This document shows, in pieces, positions 7,808-16,878 of a stretch of DNA of 64,000 nt. How positions within the stretch are numbered: the first letter of the stretch is position 1; every line of letters begins with the position of its first letter. The notes under the pieces are model-generated. The model was given only the letters and a program-made list of their open reading frames with translations, had not been told where the DNA came from and made no database searches. The translations under genes were made by a program, and so were the position numbers. Source of the stretch: Hydrogenophaga sp. BPS33 (GTDB taxonomy: Bacteria; Pseudomonadota; Gammaproteobacteria; Burkholderiales; Burkholderiaceae_C); contig NZ_CP044549.1 of assembly GCF_009859475.1 (NCBI RefSeq), forward strand, positions 1,426,001 to 1,490,000, written 5' to 3'.

Positions 7808-10509
7808 CCCGACCGCTGGGCACGCGCCGCTTGATGGCGCGCGAGCAGCTCATGGAGCGGCTCATGGCGGCTCGGCACCAGCGCTGCGTGGTCGTGTTGG
7901 GGCAGGCCGGTTGCGGCAAGACGAGCACCCTGCTGGCCTGGCGCCAGGCGTTGCTGAGAGCCGATGTCGACGTGGCCTGGTTGTCGCTCGCGCCCGAACA
8001 CGATCCCTTGCCCGGTTTCCTGCGCGATCTGCTGGCCAGCTTGGCCCAGGTCGATCCGGCGATGGTGCGCGAGGCCACCTTGTTGACCGAAGGCGCACAA
8101 GCCGATGCGGAGATTGAGAACGGCATCATTGCGCTGGTCCGGGGCATCGCAGCGCGCCCACGCGAACTGGTGCTAATGCTCGACGACCTGCAACACCTGC
8201 GCGATCCCCGCATCTTCCGCGTTGTTCAATGGTTGCTGGACGACGCGCCCCCGCATTTCCACCTGGCCCTGAGCTCGCGCAGCGCCCTGCCGCTGTCGTT
8301 CGAGCGCATGCGTTCGCGCCAACGGGTGACCGAACTGGACATGCGCGACCTGCGTTTCAGCGCGCAGGAAACGGAGCGCTACCTTCGCCAGCAGCTCGGC
8401 AACATCGATGCGGACGATGCGCGGGCCTTGCACGAACTCACCGACGGATGGGTCGCGGGCCTGCAACTCTTCGCGCTCGACCTGCGGGCCCAGGCCCCCG
8501 GTGGGGCGGGCCGCTATGCGCCGGTGCGCGTGCGCGACGCGCAGGCATTCGCCAGCTACTTCGAGCGCGAGGTGCTCGTGCGCCTGGCACCCGCGGAGCT
8601 GGAGATGCTGACCCGGGCCTCGATCTGCGCCCGGTTCAGCGTGTCCCTGTGCGCCGCGCTGTTGGACGATGCGCCGTCGCTGCCGCGCGTGCGCGCCAGT
8701 CTGGAGCGGCTAGAGGCCGAGAACTTCTTCATCGGCCAGATCGGCAGCGGCGAGCGCGAACCCTGGTACCGGCTGCACCCCTTGCTGCGCGAAGCCTTGC
8801 TGGCGCGCGTGCAGGCCTGGCCCATCGAGGAGCAACGCGCGCTGCACGCCGCTGCCTGCCGCTGGTTCGGCGCGCGTGGCGATGTGGAGGGCTCGGTGCT
8901 CCACGCCGTGCGCGCGGGCGACATGGCGCAGGCGATTGCGCTGGTGGCGGCCAGCGCCCACGACCTCCTGTCCAGTGGCGAGCTGCTGCAGCTGGCGCAA
9001 CTCCTGCGCCACGTGCCGGCCGAAGCGATCGTTCAACATTTCGACCTGCACCTGGCCCAGGCCTATCTGGGCATGTATGCCCGCGACTTCGAGGCCTGCG
9101 AGGCCAGCCTGCGGCAGATGGAGGCGCGTATCGACTGCCTCGACGCGCGACAGCGCTACGACCTGCTGCTGTTGCGCTGCGCGCTGGCGGTGCAGCAGGA
9201 TCGGATCGACACCGTGCTGCGGCACCGCGAGGCCCTGCGAGGCATTCCGCCGGACGCGACGGACCTGGCCTGGACCAGCCGTGCCAATCTGCTGGCCCGT
9301 ACCTACGTCCACGAAGGCGCGCATGAGGCAGCGCGGGAGGTGCTTGCCGGCGCGCAGCACCGCAGCGGCGCCCAGCTCAGTGGCCTGGTGGGGCGTTGCA
9401 TGCTCGCGGTGAGCCTGGGGCGCCAGGGCCGGTTCAGCGAAGCCGAGCAACTTGCGCGCGAGGTGCTGCGCAGCGCCGAGCAACGAGGGGCTGCCTTCGG
9501 CGGCGTGGCCTGCATGGCCACCGCCGTGTTGGCCGATGTGCTCTACGAGATCGGGGAGGTGGAAGCGGCGCAGGCGATGCTGGAGCCGCGCATGGCCGCC
9601 ATCGAGCGGCTCGCGTTGCCCGGTTTCGTTCTGCACGCGCTGTCCACGCTGTCGCACTGCCACAGGCTGGCCGGCCGCGAGGACGACGCGTTGGCGGCGA
9701 TCGAGCGGCTCGAAGCCTACGCGCAGCGTTTCGGCTTCGACCGCGTGCTTGCGCAGGCGCTGGGCCTGCGGTTGCGCCACCTGCTGTTGCGCAGCCAGAT
9801 GGACGAAGCGCTCACCATTCTGCGGCGCTTGGAAGGACTGGCAAAGTCCCACAGCGGCGACCGATCGGCCGCGCGGCAGATCAAGGACGGACTCCAGCGG
9901 GCATGCACGGAGATGGCGCTGGATGGTCGCGACCACGCGGCGGCGGTTCTGCTGCTGGAAGCACGCGCCGCGTCGGGCCGTGAACCTGCGGGGCGGGCGT
10001 TCGCCGCCTTGCAGTGCCAATGGGCCTTGGCCTGCTTCGAAATGGGCAAGCTGGAGGCCGCGCGCGCGCACCTGCTCGAAGGTGTGCGCATCGGTCATGC
10101 CTTTGGCCTGGTGCGCACGGTGCTGGACGTATCACCCGCGATGGCGCAGCTGTTGCGCCGCCTGCTGCCGCGCGAGGATCTGGAGCCGTTGTTGGCTTTT
10201 CATGTCGACCGCCTGCTCGCGACGGCCGATCGCAGCTCCGCACGCCCAGGTGCGGGGGCCGCTGCGGTGGCTGTTCCACGTGCGCCGCTGGCGTCGTTGG
10301 CGTCGCTCAGCGAGCGGGAATACGAGGTGCTGTCGCTGCTGGCGCAGGCTATGCCCAACAAGAAGATCGCGCGCGTGCTCGACGTATCGCTCGACACGGT
10401 CAAGTTCCACCTGAAGAACATCTACACCAAGCTCGGCGTAAGCGCGCGCGACGAGGCCGTGGCGCGCCTGCGCGAGGCCGAAACCCGGGCGCCTACTCCA
10501 CAAGGGTAG
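7786..10509 (+). CDS. MalT-like LuxR-family transcriptional regulator (STAND ATPase)
   Basis: A 907-residue large ATP-binding LuxR-type regulator. Walker A is GQAGCGKT (39-46, counted from ATG 7786) and a Walker B-like LVLMLDDLQHL follows at about 127-137. The middle is an alpha-helical, TPR-like region, and the C-terminus is a LuxR helix-turn-helix (LSEREYEVLSLLAQAMPNKK and the DTVKFHLKNIYTKLGV recognition part). Such proteins activate catabolic genes when an effector binds the TPR region. As the only DNA-binding protein inside region 1, it is the likely regulator of the surrounding acyl-CoA genes. A GTG at 7732 in frame is an alternative start. Confidence 0.88.
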   Translation: MASSVRLTRPLGTRRLMAREQLMERLMAARHQRCVVVLGQAGCGKTSTLLAWRQALLRADVDVAWLSLAPEHDPLPGFLRDLLASLAQVDPAMVREATLLTEGAQADAEIENGIIALVRGIAARPRELVLMLDDLQHLRDPRIFRVVQWLLDDAPPHFHLALSSRSALPLSFERMRSRQRVTELDMRDLRFSAQETERYLRQQLGNIDADDARALHELTDGWVAGLQLFALDLRAQAPGGAGRYAPVRVRDAQAFASYFEREVLVRLAPAELEMLTRASICARFSVSLCAALLDDAPSLPRVRASLERLEAENFFIGQIGSGEREPWYRLHPLLREALLARVQAWPIEEQRALHAAACRWFGARGDVEGSVLHAVRAGDMAQAIALVAASAHDLLSSGELLQLAQLLRHVPAEAIVQHFDLHLAQAYLGMYARDFEACEASLRQMEARIDCLDARQRYDLLLLRCALAVQQDRIDTVLRHREALRGIPPDATDLAWTSRANLLARTYVHEGAHEAAREVLAGAQHRSGAQLSGLVGRCMLAVSLGRQGRFSEAEQLAREVLRSAEQRGAAFGGVACMATAVLADVLYEIGEVEAAQAMLEPRMAAIERLALPGFVLHALSTLSHCHRLAGREDDALAAIERLEAYAQRFGFDRVLAQALGLRLRHLLLRSQMDEALTILRRLEGLAKSHSGDRSAARQIKDGLQRACTEMALDGRDHAAAVLLLEARAASGREPAGRAFAALQCQWALACFEMGKLEAARAHLLEGVRIGHAFGLVRTVLDVSPAMAQLLRRLLPREDLEPLLAFHVDRLLATADRSSARPGAGAAAVAVPRAPLASLASLSEREYEVLSLLAQAMPNKKIARVLDVSLDTVKFHLKNIYTKLGVSARDEAVARLREAETRAPTPQG

Positions 10510-10606
10510 TGCCACCGTGCAGGCCTCTGGCGATCATGCGTGCGTCTCGGGTCGGCAAGCTTGCCCGCCCGCAGGCGAGGCACACCACACAGACACGGAG
10601 ACACAG

Positions 10607-11566
10607 ATGAATCGCATTGCAAAAGTGGGTATCGCGCTGCTGCTGGGCGCAGCAGCAGGTTGGGCGTCGGCATTTCCCGACAAACCGGTGCGCATCGTGC
10701 TGCCCTACCCGGCGGGCGGGCCCACCGACGCGGTCGCGCGCAGCGTGGCCGAGAAGCTCAGCGCCACGTGGGGGCAGCCGGTCATTGTCGAGAACCGCCC
10801 GGGCGCCAGTGGTGCGATCGGTACCGAGATGGTGGTCAAGACCCCGGCGGACGGCTACACCTTGCTGCTGCATTCGCCCATCATGCTGTCCACCGAGATG
10901 ACGCGCCCGACAGTGCGCTACCGCACGCTGAAAGACTTCAAGCCGGTCTCGCTCCTTTTCTCGACGGCGGTGTTCCTCATGGCCAGCAACCAGAACACGC
11001 AGGGTGACCTGAAGCCGGTGTTGGCTTCTTCGGCCGCGCGCGCGGGCGAACTGAACTACGGCACACACGGCCTGGGCACGACTGGCCACTACATGGGCCG
11101 TCGCCTGGAACGCACGGCAGGCGTCGAGATGACGCACGTGCCCTTCACCGGCGACGCGACCATCCTGACCGCGCTGCTTGGGGGCCACATCAAGCTCGGT
11201 ATTTTGAGCGGCACCGGCGCACGCAAGGCGTTGGAGTCCGGCAAGGTACGCGGCCTGGCCGTGGCCAGTCCGGAGCGCTCGCCGCTGATGCCCGAGATCC
11301 CGACGTTCAAGGAGCAAGGCTTCGCCGGCTTCGACCGCGAAAGCTGGGGCATGCTGCTGGCGCCGGCGGGCACGCCCGATGCCATCGTCAACCAGATTGC
11401 CCGCGAGGTCGACCGCATCGTCAAGCAGCCCGAGGTGGTGCAGCAGTTCCTCGGCTTCGGCTTGAGCGCCAAAGGTGGCACGGCAGCGGACGCGTTGAAT
11501 GTCGTGCAGGGCGACTACGCCTACTGGAGCCGCCTCATCGAGGAGTTCGGGGTTCTCGGGCAATGA
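10607..11566 (+). CDS. Bug-family (TctC-like) periplasmic solute-binding protein
   Basis: A 319-residue tripartite tricarboxylate transporter (TTT) receptor. An N-terminal Sec signal peptide (MNRIAKVGIALLLGAAAGWASA) is followed by the family hallmark KPVRIVLPYPAGGPTDAVAR and a second hallmark PVIVENRPGASGAIG. Such receptors bind carboxylates in the periplasm; no membrane components (TctA/TctB) are in the window, so it is an orphan receptor as is usual in Burkholderiales. Its stop overlaps the next gene, an acyl-CoA synthetase, as ATGA, which suggests that the captured acid is the one activated downstream. Confidence 0.9.
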   Translation: MNRIAKVGIALLLGAAAGWASAFPDKPVRIVLPYPAGGPTDAVARSVAEKLSATWGQPVIVENRPGASGAIGTEMVVKTPADGYTLLLHSPIMLSTEMTRPTVRYRTLKDFKPVSLLFSTAVFLMASNQNTQGDLKPVLASSAARAGELNYGTHGLGTTGHYMGRRLERTAGVEMTHVPFTGDATILTALLGGHIKLGILSGTGARKALESGKVRGLAVASPERSPLMPEIPTFKEQGFAGFDRESWGMLLAPAGTPDAIVNQIAREVDRIVKQPEVVQQFLGFGLSAKGGTAADALNVVQGDYAYWSRLIEEFGVLGQ

Positions 11567-13257
11567 CGCTCGCCCGGCACCACAAGCATTGGCCACCCGG
11601 CGTGCCCCACTCGCTGGCGGCGCCGAACGGCACACTCTTCGACCGCCTGGAGGCGGCCGCTCGGCGGACGCCGGAGAAGACGGCGATCGATTACTACGGT
11701 GGTGCCACCAGCTTTCGCGAGTTCCACCGCGCGGTGCTCAACCTCGCGGGCTACCTGCAGCAACACCTGGGCGTGGCGCGCGGCGATCGGGTGATGCTGC
11801 TGATGCAGAACTGCCCGCAGTTCGTCATCGGTTTCCACGCCATCCAGCGCTGCGATGCGGTGGTGGTGTCGCTCAGCCCGATGAGCACGTCCGACGAGGT
11901 CTGGCATTTTGCCGAAGACGCCGGTGCGCGCGTGATCATCACCACGCAGGAACTGCAGCCGCGCGCCGAGGCGGCGATGGCGCAGGGCCTCATCACCGGC
12001 TGCATCGTCGGGGCCTGTGCCGACATGGCGGGCAGCGCCGACGCGCCCGACTTCGTGCGCGAACCGCGCCGGCCCCATGACCGCGCCTTGCGCCCCGAGG
12101 TGCACGATTTCGCCGGTGCGCTGGCCGCGGGCATCGAGCCGCGCCCCATGGAGAACCAGGGCGGCGACCTGGCCGTGATCGCCTACACCTCGGGCACCAC
12201 CGGCCAGCCCAAGGGCGCCATGCTGCTGCACCGCGCCTTCTGTCTCATGGTGGCGCAGCGCTCCCTGTGGTTTGCCGGCTCGGCGGACTGCAGCGACCTG
12301 ATCGTGCTGCCCATGAACCACGTGGCCGGCATGTGCGCGATGAACCAGGCGGTCTGCGAAGGCCGCACCACCGTGCTGCTGGCGCGCTGGGACGCGGCGG
12401 CCATTCCCGCGCTGATCGAGAAACACCGCATCGACCGCTGGGCGGCGGTGACGCCGATGCTGGTGGAGCTGATGGGCCGGCCCGAGTTCGAGCGGCACGA
12501 CATCTCGTCGCTCAAGCGCCTGTACGGTGGCGCGATCGCGATGCCGGCGGCCGTGGCGCGTGAGGTGGAGCGGCGTTTTGGCGTGCCCTTCATCGAGTGC
12601 TACGGCATGACCGAGACCTGCGGCAGCTCGCACATGAATCCGCCGCAGGCGCCGCGCCTGCAGTGTGGCGGCATACCGCAGATCAACGTCGACGCGCGGA
12701 TCATCGACCCCTCCACGGGCGCCGAGCTCGGGCCCGACGAGCCGGGCGAGATCGTCATGCACTGCGCAGCGCAGTTCGAGGGCTACTGGAACAAGCCGGA
12801 GGCCACGCGCGAGGCCTTCATCGAGATCGAGGGCAAGCGTTTCGTGCGCAGCGGCGACATCGGCCATGTCGACGAAGACGGCTACTTCTACATCACCGAC
12901 CGCTTGAAGCGAATGATCAACGCTTCGGGCTTCAAGGTCTGGCCGGCCGAGGTGGAGCTGTGCCTGGCGGGCCACCCTGCGGTGCAGGAGTCCTGCGTTT
13001 TCGGCGTGCCGGACGCGCAGCGCGGCGAGACGGTCAAGGCCCTGGTGGTGCTCAAACCGGCGGTGTCGGACAGCACGGCGCCGCAGGCCCTGATCGAATT
13101 CCTGCGCGGCCACCTCGCGGCCTACAAAGTGCCGCGCAGCGTGGATTTCGTGGACGGCTTGCCCAAGACCGCGGCCGGCAAGGTGCGCTGGCGCGAGCTG
13201 CAGGAGCAGCACGCCCGTGCCGCCGACTTTTCGACAACCCTTTTGAAAACCCCATGA
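11563..13257 (+). CDS. AMP-forming acyl-CoA synthetase (ANL superfamily)
   Basis: A 564-residue ligase that adenylates a carboxylic acid and then forms the CoA thioester. The P-loop AYTSGTTGQPKGAML, the A5 motif YGMTETCGSSH, the motif GYWNKPEATREAF, the hinge motif SGDIGHVDEDGYFYITDRLKRMI and the C-terminal catalytic lysine region KTAAGKVRWREL are all present, so it should be active. Medium/long-chain or aromatic acids are the usual substrates of this group. It overlaps the Bug receptor upstream and the HMG-CoA-synthase-like gene downstream (ATGA at 13254). Confidence 0.92.
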   Translation: MTLARHHKHWPPGVPHSLAAPNGTLFDRLEAAARRTPEKTAIDYYGGATSFREFHRAVLNLAGYLQQHLGVARGDRVMLLMQNCPQFVIGFHAIQRCDAVVVSLSPMSTSDEVWHFAEDAGARVIITTQELQPRAEAAMAQGLITGCIVGACADMAGSADAPDFVREPRRPHDRALRPEVHDFAGALAAGIEPRPMENQGGDLAVIAYTSGTTGQPKGAMLLHRAFCLMVAQRSLWFAGSADCSDLIVLPMNHVAGMCAMNQAVCEGRTTVLLARWDAAAIPALIEKHRIDRWAAVTPMLVELMGRPEFERHDISSLKRLYGGAIAMPAAVAREVERRFGVPFIECYGMTETCGSSHMNPPQAPRLQCGGIPQINVDARIIDPSTGAELGPDEPGEIVMHCAAQFEGYWNKPEATREAFIEIEGKRFVRSGDIGHVDEDGYFYITDRLKRMINASGFKVWPAEVELCLAGHPAVQESCVFGVPDAQRGETVKALVVLKPAVSDSTAPQALIEFLRGHLAAYKVPRSVDFVDGLPKTAAGKVRWRELQEQHARAADFSTTLLKTP

Positions 13258-14699
13258 CCTACGGAATCACCGGCTATGGCGCTTACGTGCCACGCCTTCG
13301 GATGCAGCGCGCCGCGATTGCCGCGGCCCACCGCTGGATGTCGCCCGGCCTGGCCGCCGGCGCGAAGGGCCAGCGCGCCTTTTGCAGCTGGGACGAAGAC
13401 AGCATCACCATGGCGGTGGAGGCGGCCCGCCCGGTGCTGAACGCACCGGCGCGCGCCGCATTCCAGTCGCTGACGGTCGCGACCACGCGACCCGCTTTTG
13501 CGGACTTGCAGGGCGCGAGCATCGTGGCCGGCGCGCTTGCGATGCCGGCGGCGGTGCGCACGGCCGACCTGGGCCAGTCGCCCCGCGCGGGCGTGAGCGC
13601 TCTGCTGGCGCAATGGCGCCTGGCGGATGGGCCGGCGCTCGTCATTGCCAGCGACCATCCCAGCGCCAAACCCGCGAGTGCGCAGGAACTGGGCTACGGC
13701 GCAGGTGCCGCCGTGTTCGCGCTCGGCAGCGAAGGCGTGATCGCCGAGCTGATTGGCGCGCACAGCAGCTGGAACCTGTTCGTCGACCACTTCCGCTCGA
13801 ACGGTTCAAAGCACGACTACCACTGGGAAGAGCGCTGGGTGCGCGACGAGGGCTACGCCAAGATCGTGCCCGAAGCAGTGGCCGCCGCACTGGCTTCGGC
13901 CGGTGTCGACGCGGCACAGGTGAAGCATTTCATCTTCGCGTCACCACTCAAGGGCAGCGGCGCCATGGTCACCAAACGCTGCGGCATCGCGGCCGAGGCG
14001 TTCGACACGACGCTGGACGAACAATGCGGCTATGCCGGCGCGGCGCACGCCTGCCTCATGCTGGCCGACGCGCTCGAACGTGGCCAGCCCGGCGAAGTGA
14101 TCGTGCTGGTGGGCTTCGGCCAGGGTTGCGACGTGCTGGTGCTGCGCGCCACCGAGGCCATTGCCGCCTACCGGCCGCGCGGCGGCGTGCGCGCGGCCTT
14201 GGCCGACGCGCAGGTACACGGCGACTACCTGCGCATGCTGTCCTACGACAAGGGCATCGAACTGGAATGGGGCATGCGCTCGGAGAAGCCGGTGAAGACC
14301 GCGCTCAGCGAGCAGTACCGCTCCTCGGACCAGCTCGGCGCGATGGTGGGCTGCCGGTGCAAGCGCTGCGGCACGGTGCAGTTTCCGCGCCTGGCCTATT
14401 GCGTGGGCGAGGGCTGCGGCGCGCCGTCCACGAACAGCGAGCCCGTGCCCTTGAGCGATGTGCCGGCCCAGTTGCTGACCTGCACCGCCGACTGGTTGTC
14501 CTACCACCCCGCACCGCCCCTGCACGTGGGTTTCGTGCAGTTCGAGAACGGCGCGCGGGTGCTGATGGAGATCGTTGACGTGGGCGCGACCGCGCTCGAC
14601 GTGGGCACGCCGCTGCGCATGACCTACCGCGTCAAGGACGTGGACACCGCGCGCGGCTTCGCGCGCTATTTCTGGAAAGCCACGCCCCTGGCGGCGTGA
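13254..14699 (+). CDS. HMG-CoA-synthase-like thiolase-fold protein fused to zinc-ribbon/OB-fold
   Basis: A 481-residue fusion. Residues 1 to about 340 have the thiolase/HMG-CoA synthase fold; at the usual nucleophile site the sequence is DLGQSPRAGVSALL (105-118) with no Cys, as in archaeal-type HMGCS/DUF35 relatives of uncertain activity. The C-terminus carries an intact zinc ribbon (Cys368, Cys371, Cys382, Cys387) and an OB fold. It contrasts with the separate OB protein at 4197, which has lost its cysteines. It lies between the synthetase (overlap) and a true thiolase (14 bases). It may condense or cleave an acyl-CoA, or act as scaffold for the thiolase. Confidence 0.82.
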   Translation: MTYGITGYGAYVPRLRMQRAAIAAAHRWMSPGLAAGAKGQRAFCSWDEDSITMAVEAARPVLNAPARAAFQSLTVATTRPAFADLQGASIVAGALAMPAAVRTADLGQSPRAGVSALLAQWRLADGPALVIASDHPSAKPASAQELGYGAGAAVFALGSEGVIAELIGAHSSWNLFVDHFRSNGSKHDYHWEERWVRDEGYAKIVPEAVAAALASAGVDAAQVKHFIFASPLKGSGAMVTKRCGIAAEAFDTTLDEQCGYAGAAHACLMLADALERGQPGEVIVLVGFGQGCDVLVLRATEAIAAYRPRGGVRAALADAQVHGDYLRMLSYDKGIELEWGMRSEKPVKTALSEQYRSSDQLGAMVGCRCKRCGTVQFPRLAYCVGEGCGAPSTNSEPVPLSDVPAQLLTCTADWLSYHPAPPLHVGFVQFENGARVLMEIVDVGATALDVGTPLRMTYRVKDVDTARGFARYFWKATPLAA

Positions 14700-14713
14700 G
14701 GAGCACAACACAC

Positions 14714-15913
14714 ATGGCAACAGGTATCAAAGACAAGGTCGCCATCATTGGCATGGGCTGCTCGCGCTTCGGCGAACGTTTCGACGCGGGCACGCACGAC
14801 CTGATGGCAGAGGCCTTCAACGAAGCGCTGCAGGACGCCGGCATCGAGCGCAAGCAGATCGACGCCGCGTGGTTCGGCTCCTGCCTCGACCAGATCAACA
14901 TCGGCAACTCCGCCATTCCGGCTTCGCTGGCGCTGCGGCTGGACGGCATCCCGGTGAGCCGCGTGGAAAACATGTGCGCCACCGGCACCGAGGCGCTGCG
15001 CGGCGCAGCCTACGCCGTGGCCTCCGGCGCGGCCGACATCGCCCTGGCGATCGGCGCCGAGAAACTCAAAGACACCGGCTACGGCGGCCTGCCGCCGACC
15101 TACAAGGGCACCTTCAACGACCTGTGGATGCCGCTGGGTTCGGCCCCGGCGGGCTTCGCGCAGCTGGCCGATGGCTACCGCACGCGCTACGGCATTTCCC
15201 GCGAAGAACTCAAGCGCGCCATCGCGCGGGTGTCGTGGAAGAGCCACCAGAACGGCGTGCTCAGTCCCAAGGCGCATTTGCGCAAGTCGGTCACCATGGA
15301 GCAGATCCTGGGCGCGCCGATGATCGCGGACCCGCTGGGCCTGTTCGACTGCTGCGGCGTGAGCGATGGCGCCGCCTGCGCCATCGTGACCACGCCCGAG
15401 ATCGCGCGCGCGCTCGGCCGCAAGGACATGGTGACCATCAAGGCGATACAGCTGAGCGTGAGCTCGGGCATCGAGTCGACCACGAACACCTGGGACGGTA
15501 GCCACGTGCGCAACACCCGCAACGCCGCCAGCCGCGCCTATGCCGAGGCCGGTGTGACCAAGCCGCGCGAGCAGATCTCGCTGATGGAGGTGCACGACTG
15601 CTTCTCCATCACCGAGCTGGTCACGATGGAAGACCTGTTCATCTCCGAACCGGGCCGCGCCGTGCACGACGTGCTCGATGGCTTCTACGACCGCGACGGT
15701 GGTGGTGTGCCCTGCCAGGTGGACGGTGGCCTCAAGTGCTTCGGTCACCCCATCGGCGCCTCGGGCCTGCGCATGGCCTACGAGGTCTACAACCAGCTGC
15801 AGGGGCGCGCTGGCGAACGCCAGTTGAAGAGCCCCAGCCTGGGCTTGACCCACAACCTGGGCGGTGTGCCGTACCAGGGCGTGGCCGCCGTGAGTGTGTT
15901 GGGTCTGCATTGA
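14714..15913 (+). CDS. Acetyl-CoA acetyltransferase / SCP-x-type thiolase
   Basis: A 399-residue thiolase of the lipid-transfer/SCP-x class. Catalytic residues are all present: nucleophile Cys88 in VENMCATGTEAL, His in EVHDCFSITEL, and the C-terminal GGLKCFGHPIGASG. It should cleave a 3-oxoacyl-CoA with CoA at the end of a beta-oxidation round. The start ATG 14714 is chosen over an upstream in-frame GTG (14696) because GAGGAG lies at 14698-14703 and the protein then begins at the normal place for the family. Confidence 0.92.
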   Translation: MATGIKDKVAIIGMGCSRFGERFDAGTHDLMAEAFNEALQDAGIERKQIDAAWFGSCLDQINIGNSAIPASLALRLDGIPVSRVENMCATGTEALRGAAYAVASGAADIALAIGAEKLKDTGYGGLPPTYKGTFNDLWMPLGSAPAGFAQLADGYRTRYGISREELKRAIARVSWKSHQNGVLSPKAHLRKSVTMEQILGAPMIADPLGLFDCCGVSDGAACAIVTTPEIARALGRKDMVTIKAIQLSVSSGIESTTNTWDGSHVRNTRNAASRAYAEAGVTKPREQISLMEVHDCFSITELVTMEDLFISEPGRAVHDVLDGFYDRDGGGVPCQVDGGLKCFGHPIGASGLRMAYEVYNQLQGRAGERQLKSPSLGLTHNLGGVPYQGVAAVSVLGLH

Positions 15914-15954
15914 GCAGCCGCCCTGTGATTTGAACCGTTGAATGGAAAACCGAC

Positions 15955-16866
15955 ATGAAACTGCTTGAAGGAAAAGTCATCATCGTGACCGGCGCGGGCG
16001 CCGGTGTGGGGCGCGGCATTGCGCGCGAAGCGGCACGCCAGGGGGCCAAGGTGGTGGTGAACGACCTGGGGGTGAAGGTCGACGGCTCCGAGGCCAGTGC
16101 CGGCCCGGCGCAGGAGACGGTCGAGTTGATCCAGGCCGAAGGTGGCGTGGCGAGTGCCAGCACCGAGAGCGTGGCCGATTGGACTGGTGCCAACCGCATC
16201 GTGCAGCAGGCCATGGACCTGTACGGCCGCGTGGACGGCGTGGTGAACAACGCGGGCAATCTGCGCGACGCGCTGTTCCACAAGATGACCGAAGACGAGT
16301 TCGATGCCGTGATCCGCGTGCACCTCAAGGGGAGCTGGAACGTGGCACGCGCGGCCGCGCCGCACTTCAAGGAGCAGCAAAGTGGCGCCTTCGTGCACAT
16401 GACCTCGACCTCGGGCCTGGTCGGCAACCTGGGCCAGGCCAACTACGCGGCGGCCAAGATGGGCATCGTCGGACTGTCCAAGTCGATCGCGGTGGACATG
16501 CAGAAGTTCGGCGTGCGCTCCAACTGCATCGCACCCTTCGCCTTCACCCGCATGGTCGGCAGCATTCCCACCGACACGCCCGAGAAGGCTGCGCGAATGA
16601 AGTCGCTGATGACCATGGAGGCCGACAAGATCGCGCCTTTCACGCTGGCGCTGCTGAGCGACCAGGCCAAGGACGTGACGGGCCAGATCTTCGGTGTGCG
16701 TAACAACGAGGTGTTCCTGTTCTCGCAGCCACGCCCGATCCGCACCATCCACGATGCCGCCGGCTGGACGGTGCAGGGTTGCATCGAGCGCGCCATCCCG
16801 GCGTTCAAGCCGTCGATGGCGCCGCTGGACCTGTCGCGCGATGTGTTCGCCTGGGACCCGATGTAA
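15955..16866 (+). CDS. SDR family oxidoreductase, multifunctional-enzyme-2-like hydroxyacyl-CoA dehydrogenase
   Basis: A 303-residue short-chain dehydrogenase of the peroxisomal MFE-2/17beta-HSD4 type. It has the cofactor motif TGAGAGVGRGIA, the long insertion VNDLGVKVDGSEASAGPAQ typical of that group, NNAG, and the catalytic Tyr-Lys in NYAAAKMG. It likely oxidises a (3R)-3-hydroxyacyl-CoA to the 3-oxoacyl-CoA. The MaoC dehydratase gene follows after 12 bases, so the two proteins together reproduce the domains of MFE-2 on separate chains. Confidence 0.88.
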   Translation: MKLLEGKVIIVTGAGAGVGRGIAREAARQGAKVVVNDLGVKVDGSEASAGPAQETVELIQAEGGVASASTESVADWTGANRIVQQAMDLYGRVDGVVNNAGNLRDALFHKMTEDEFDAVIRVHLKGSWNVARAAAPHFKEQQSGAFVHMTSTSGLVGNLGQANYAAAKMGIVGLSKSIAVDMQKFGVRSNCIAPFAFTRMVGSIPTDTPEKAARMKSLMTMEADKIAPFTLALLSDQAKDVTGQIFGVRNNEVFLFSQPRPIRTIHDAAGWTVQGCIERAIPAFKPSMAPLDLSRDVFAWDPM

Positions 16867-16878
16867 GGAGGGCGCCGC

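Noticed and set aside
10510..10606. Possible operator between the LuxR gene and the Bug receptor gene
   Set aside because: No clear repeat; only ACACCACACAGACACGGAGACACAG-like low-complexity sequence before the start.
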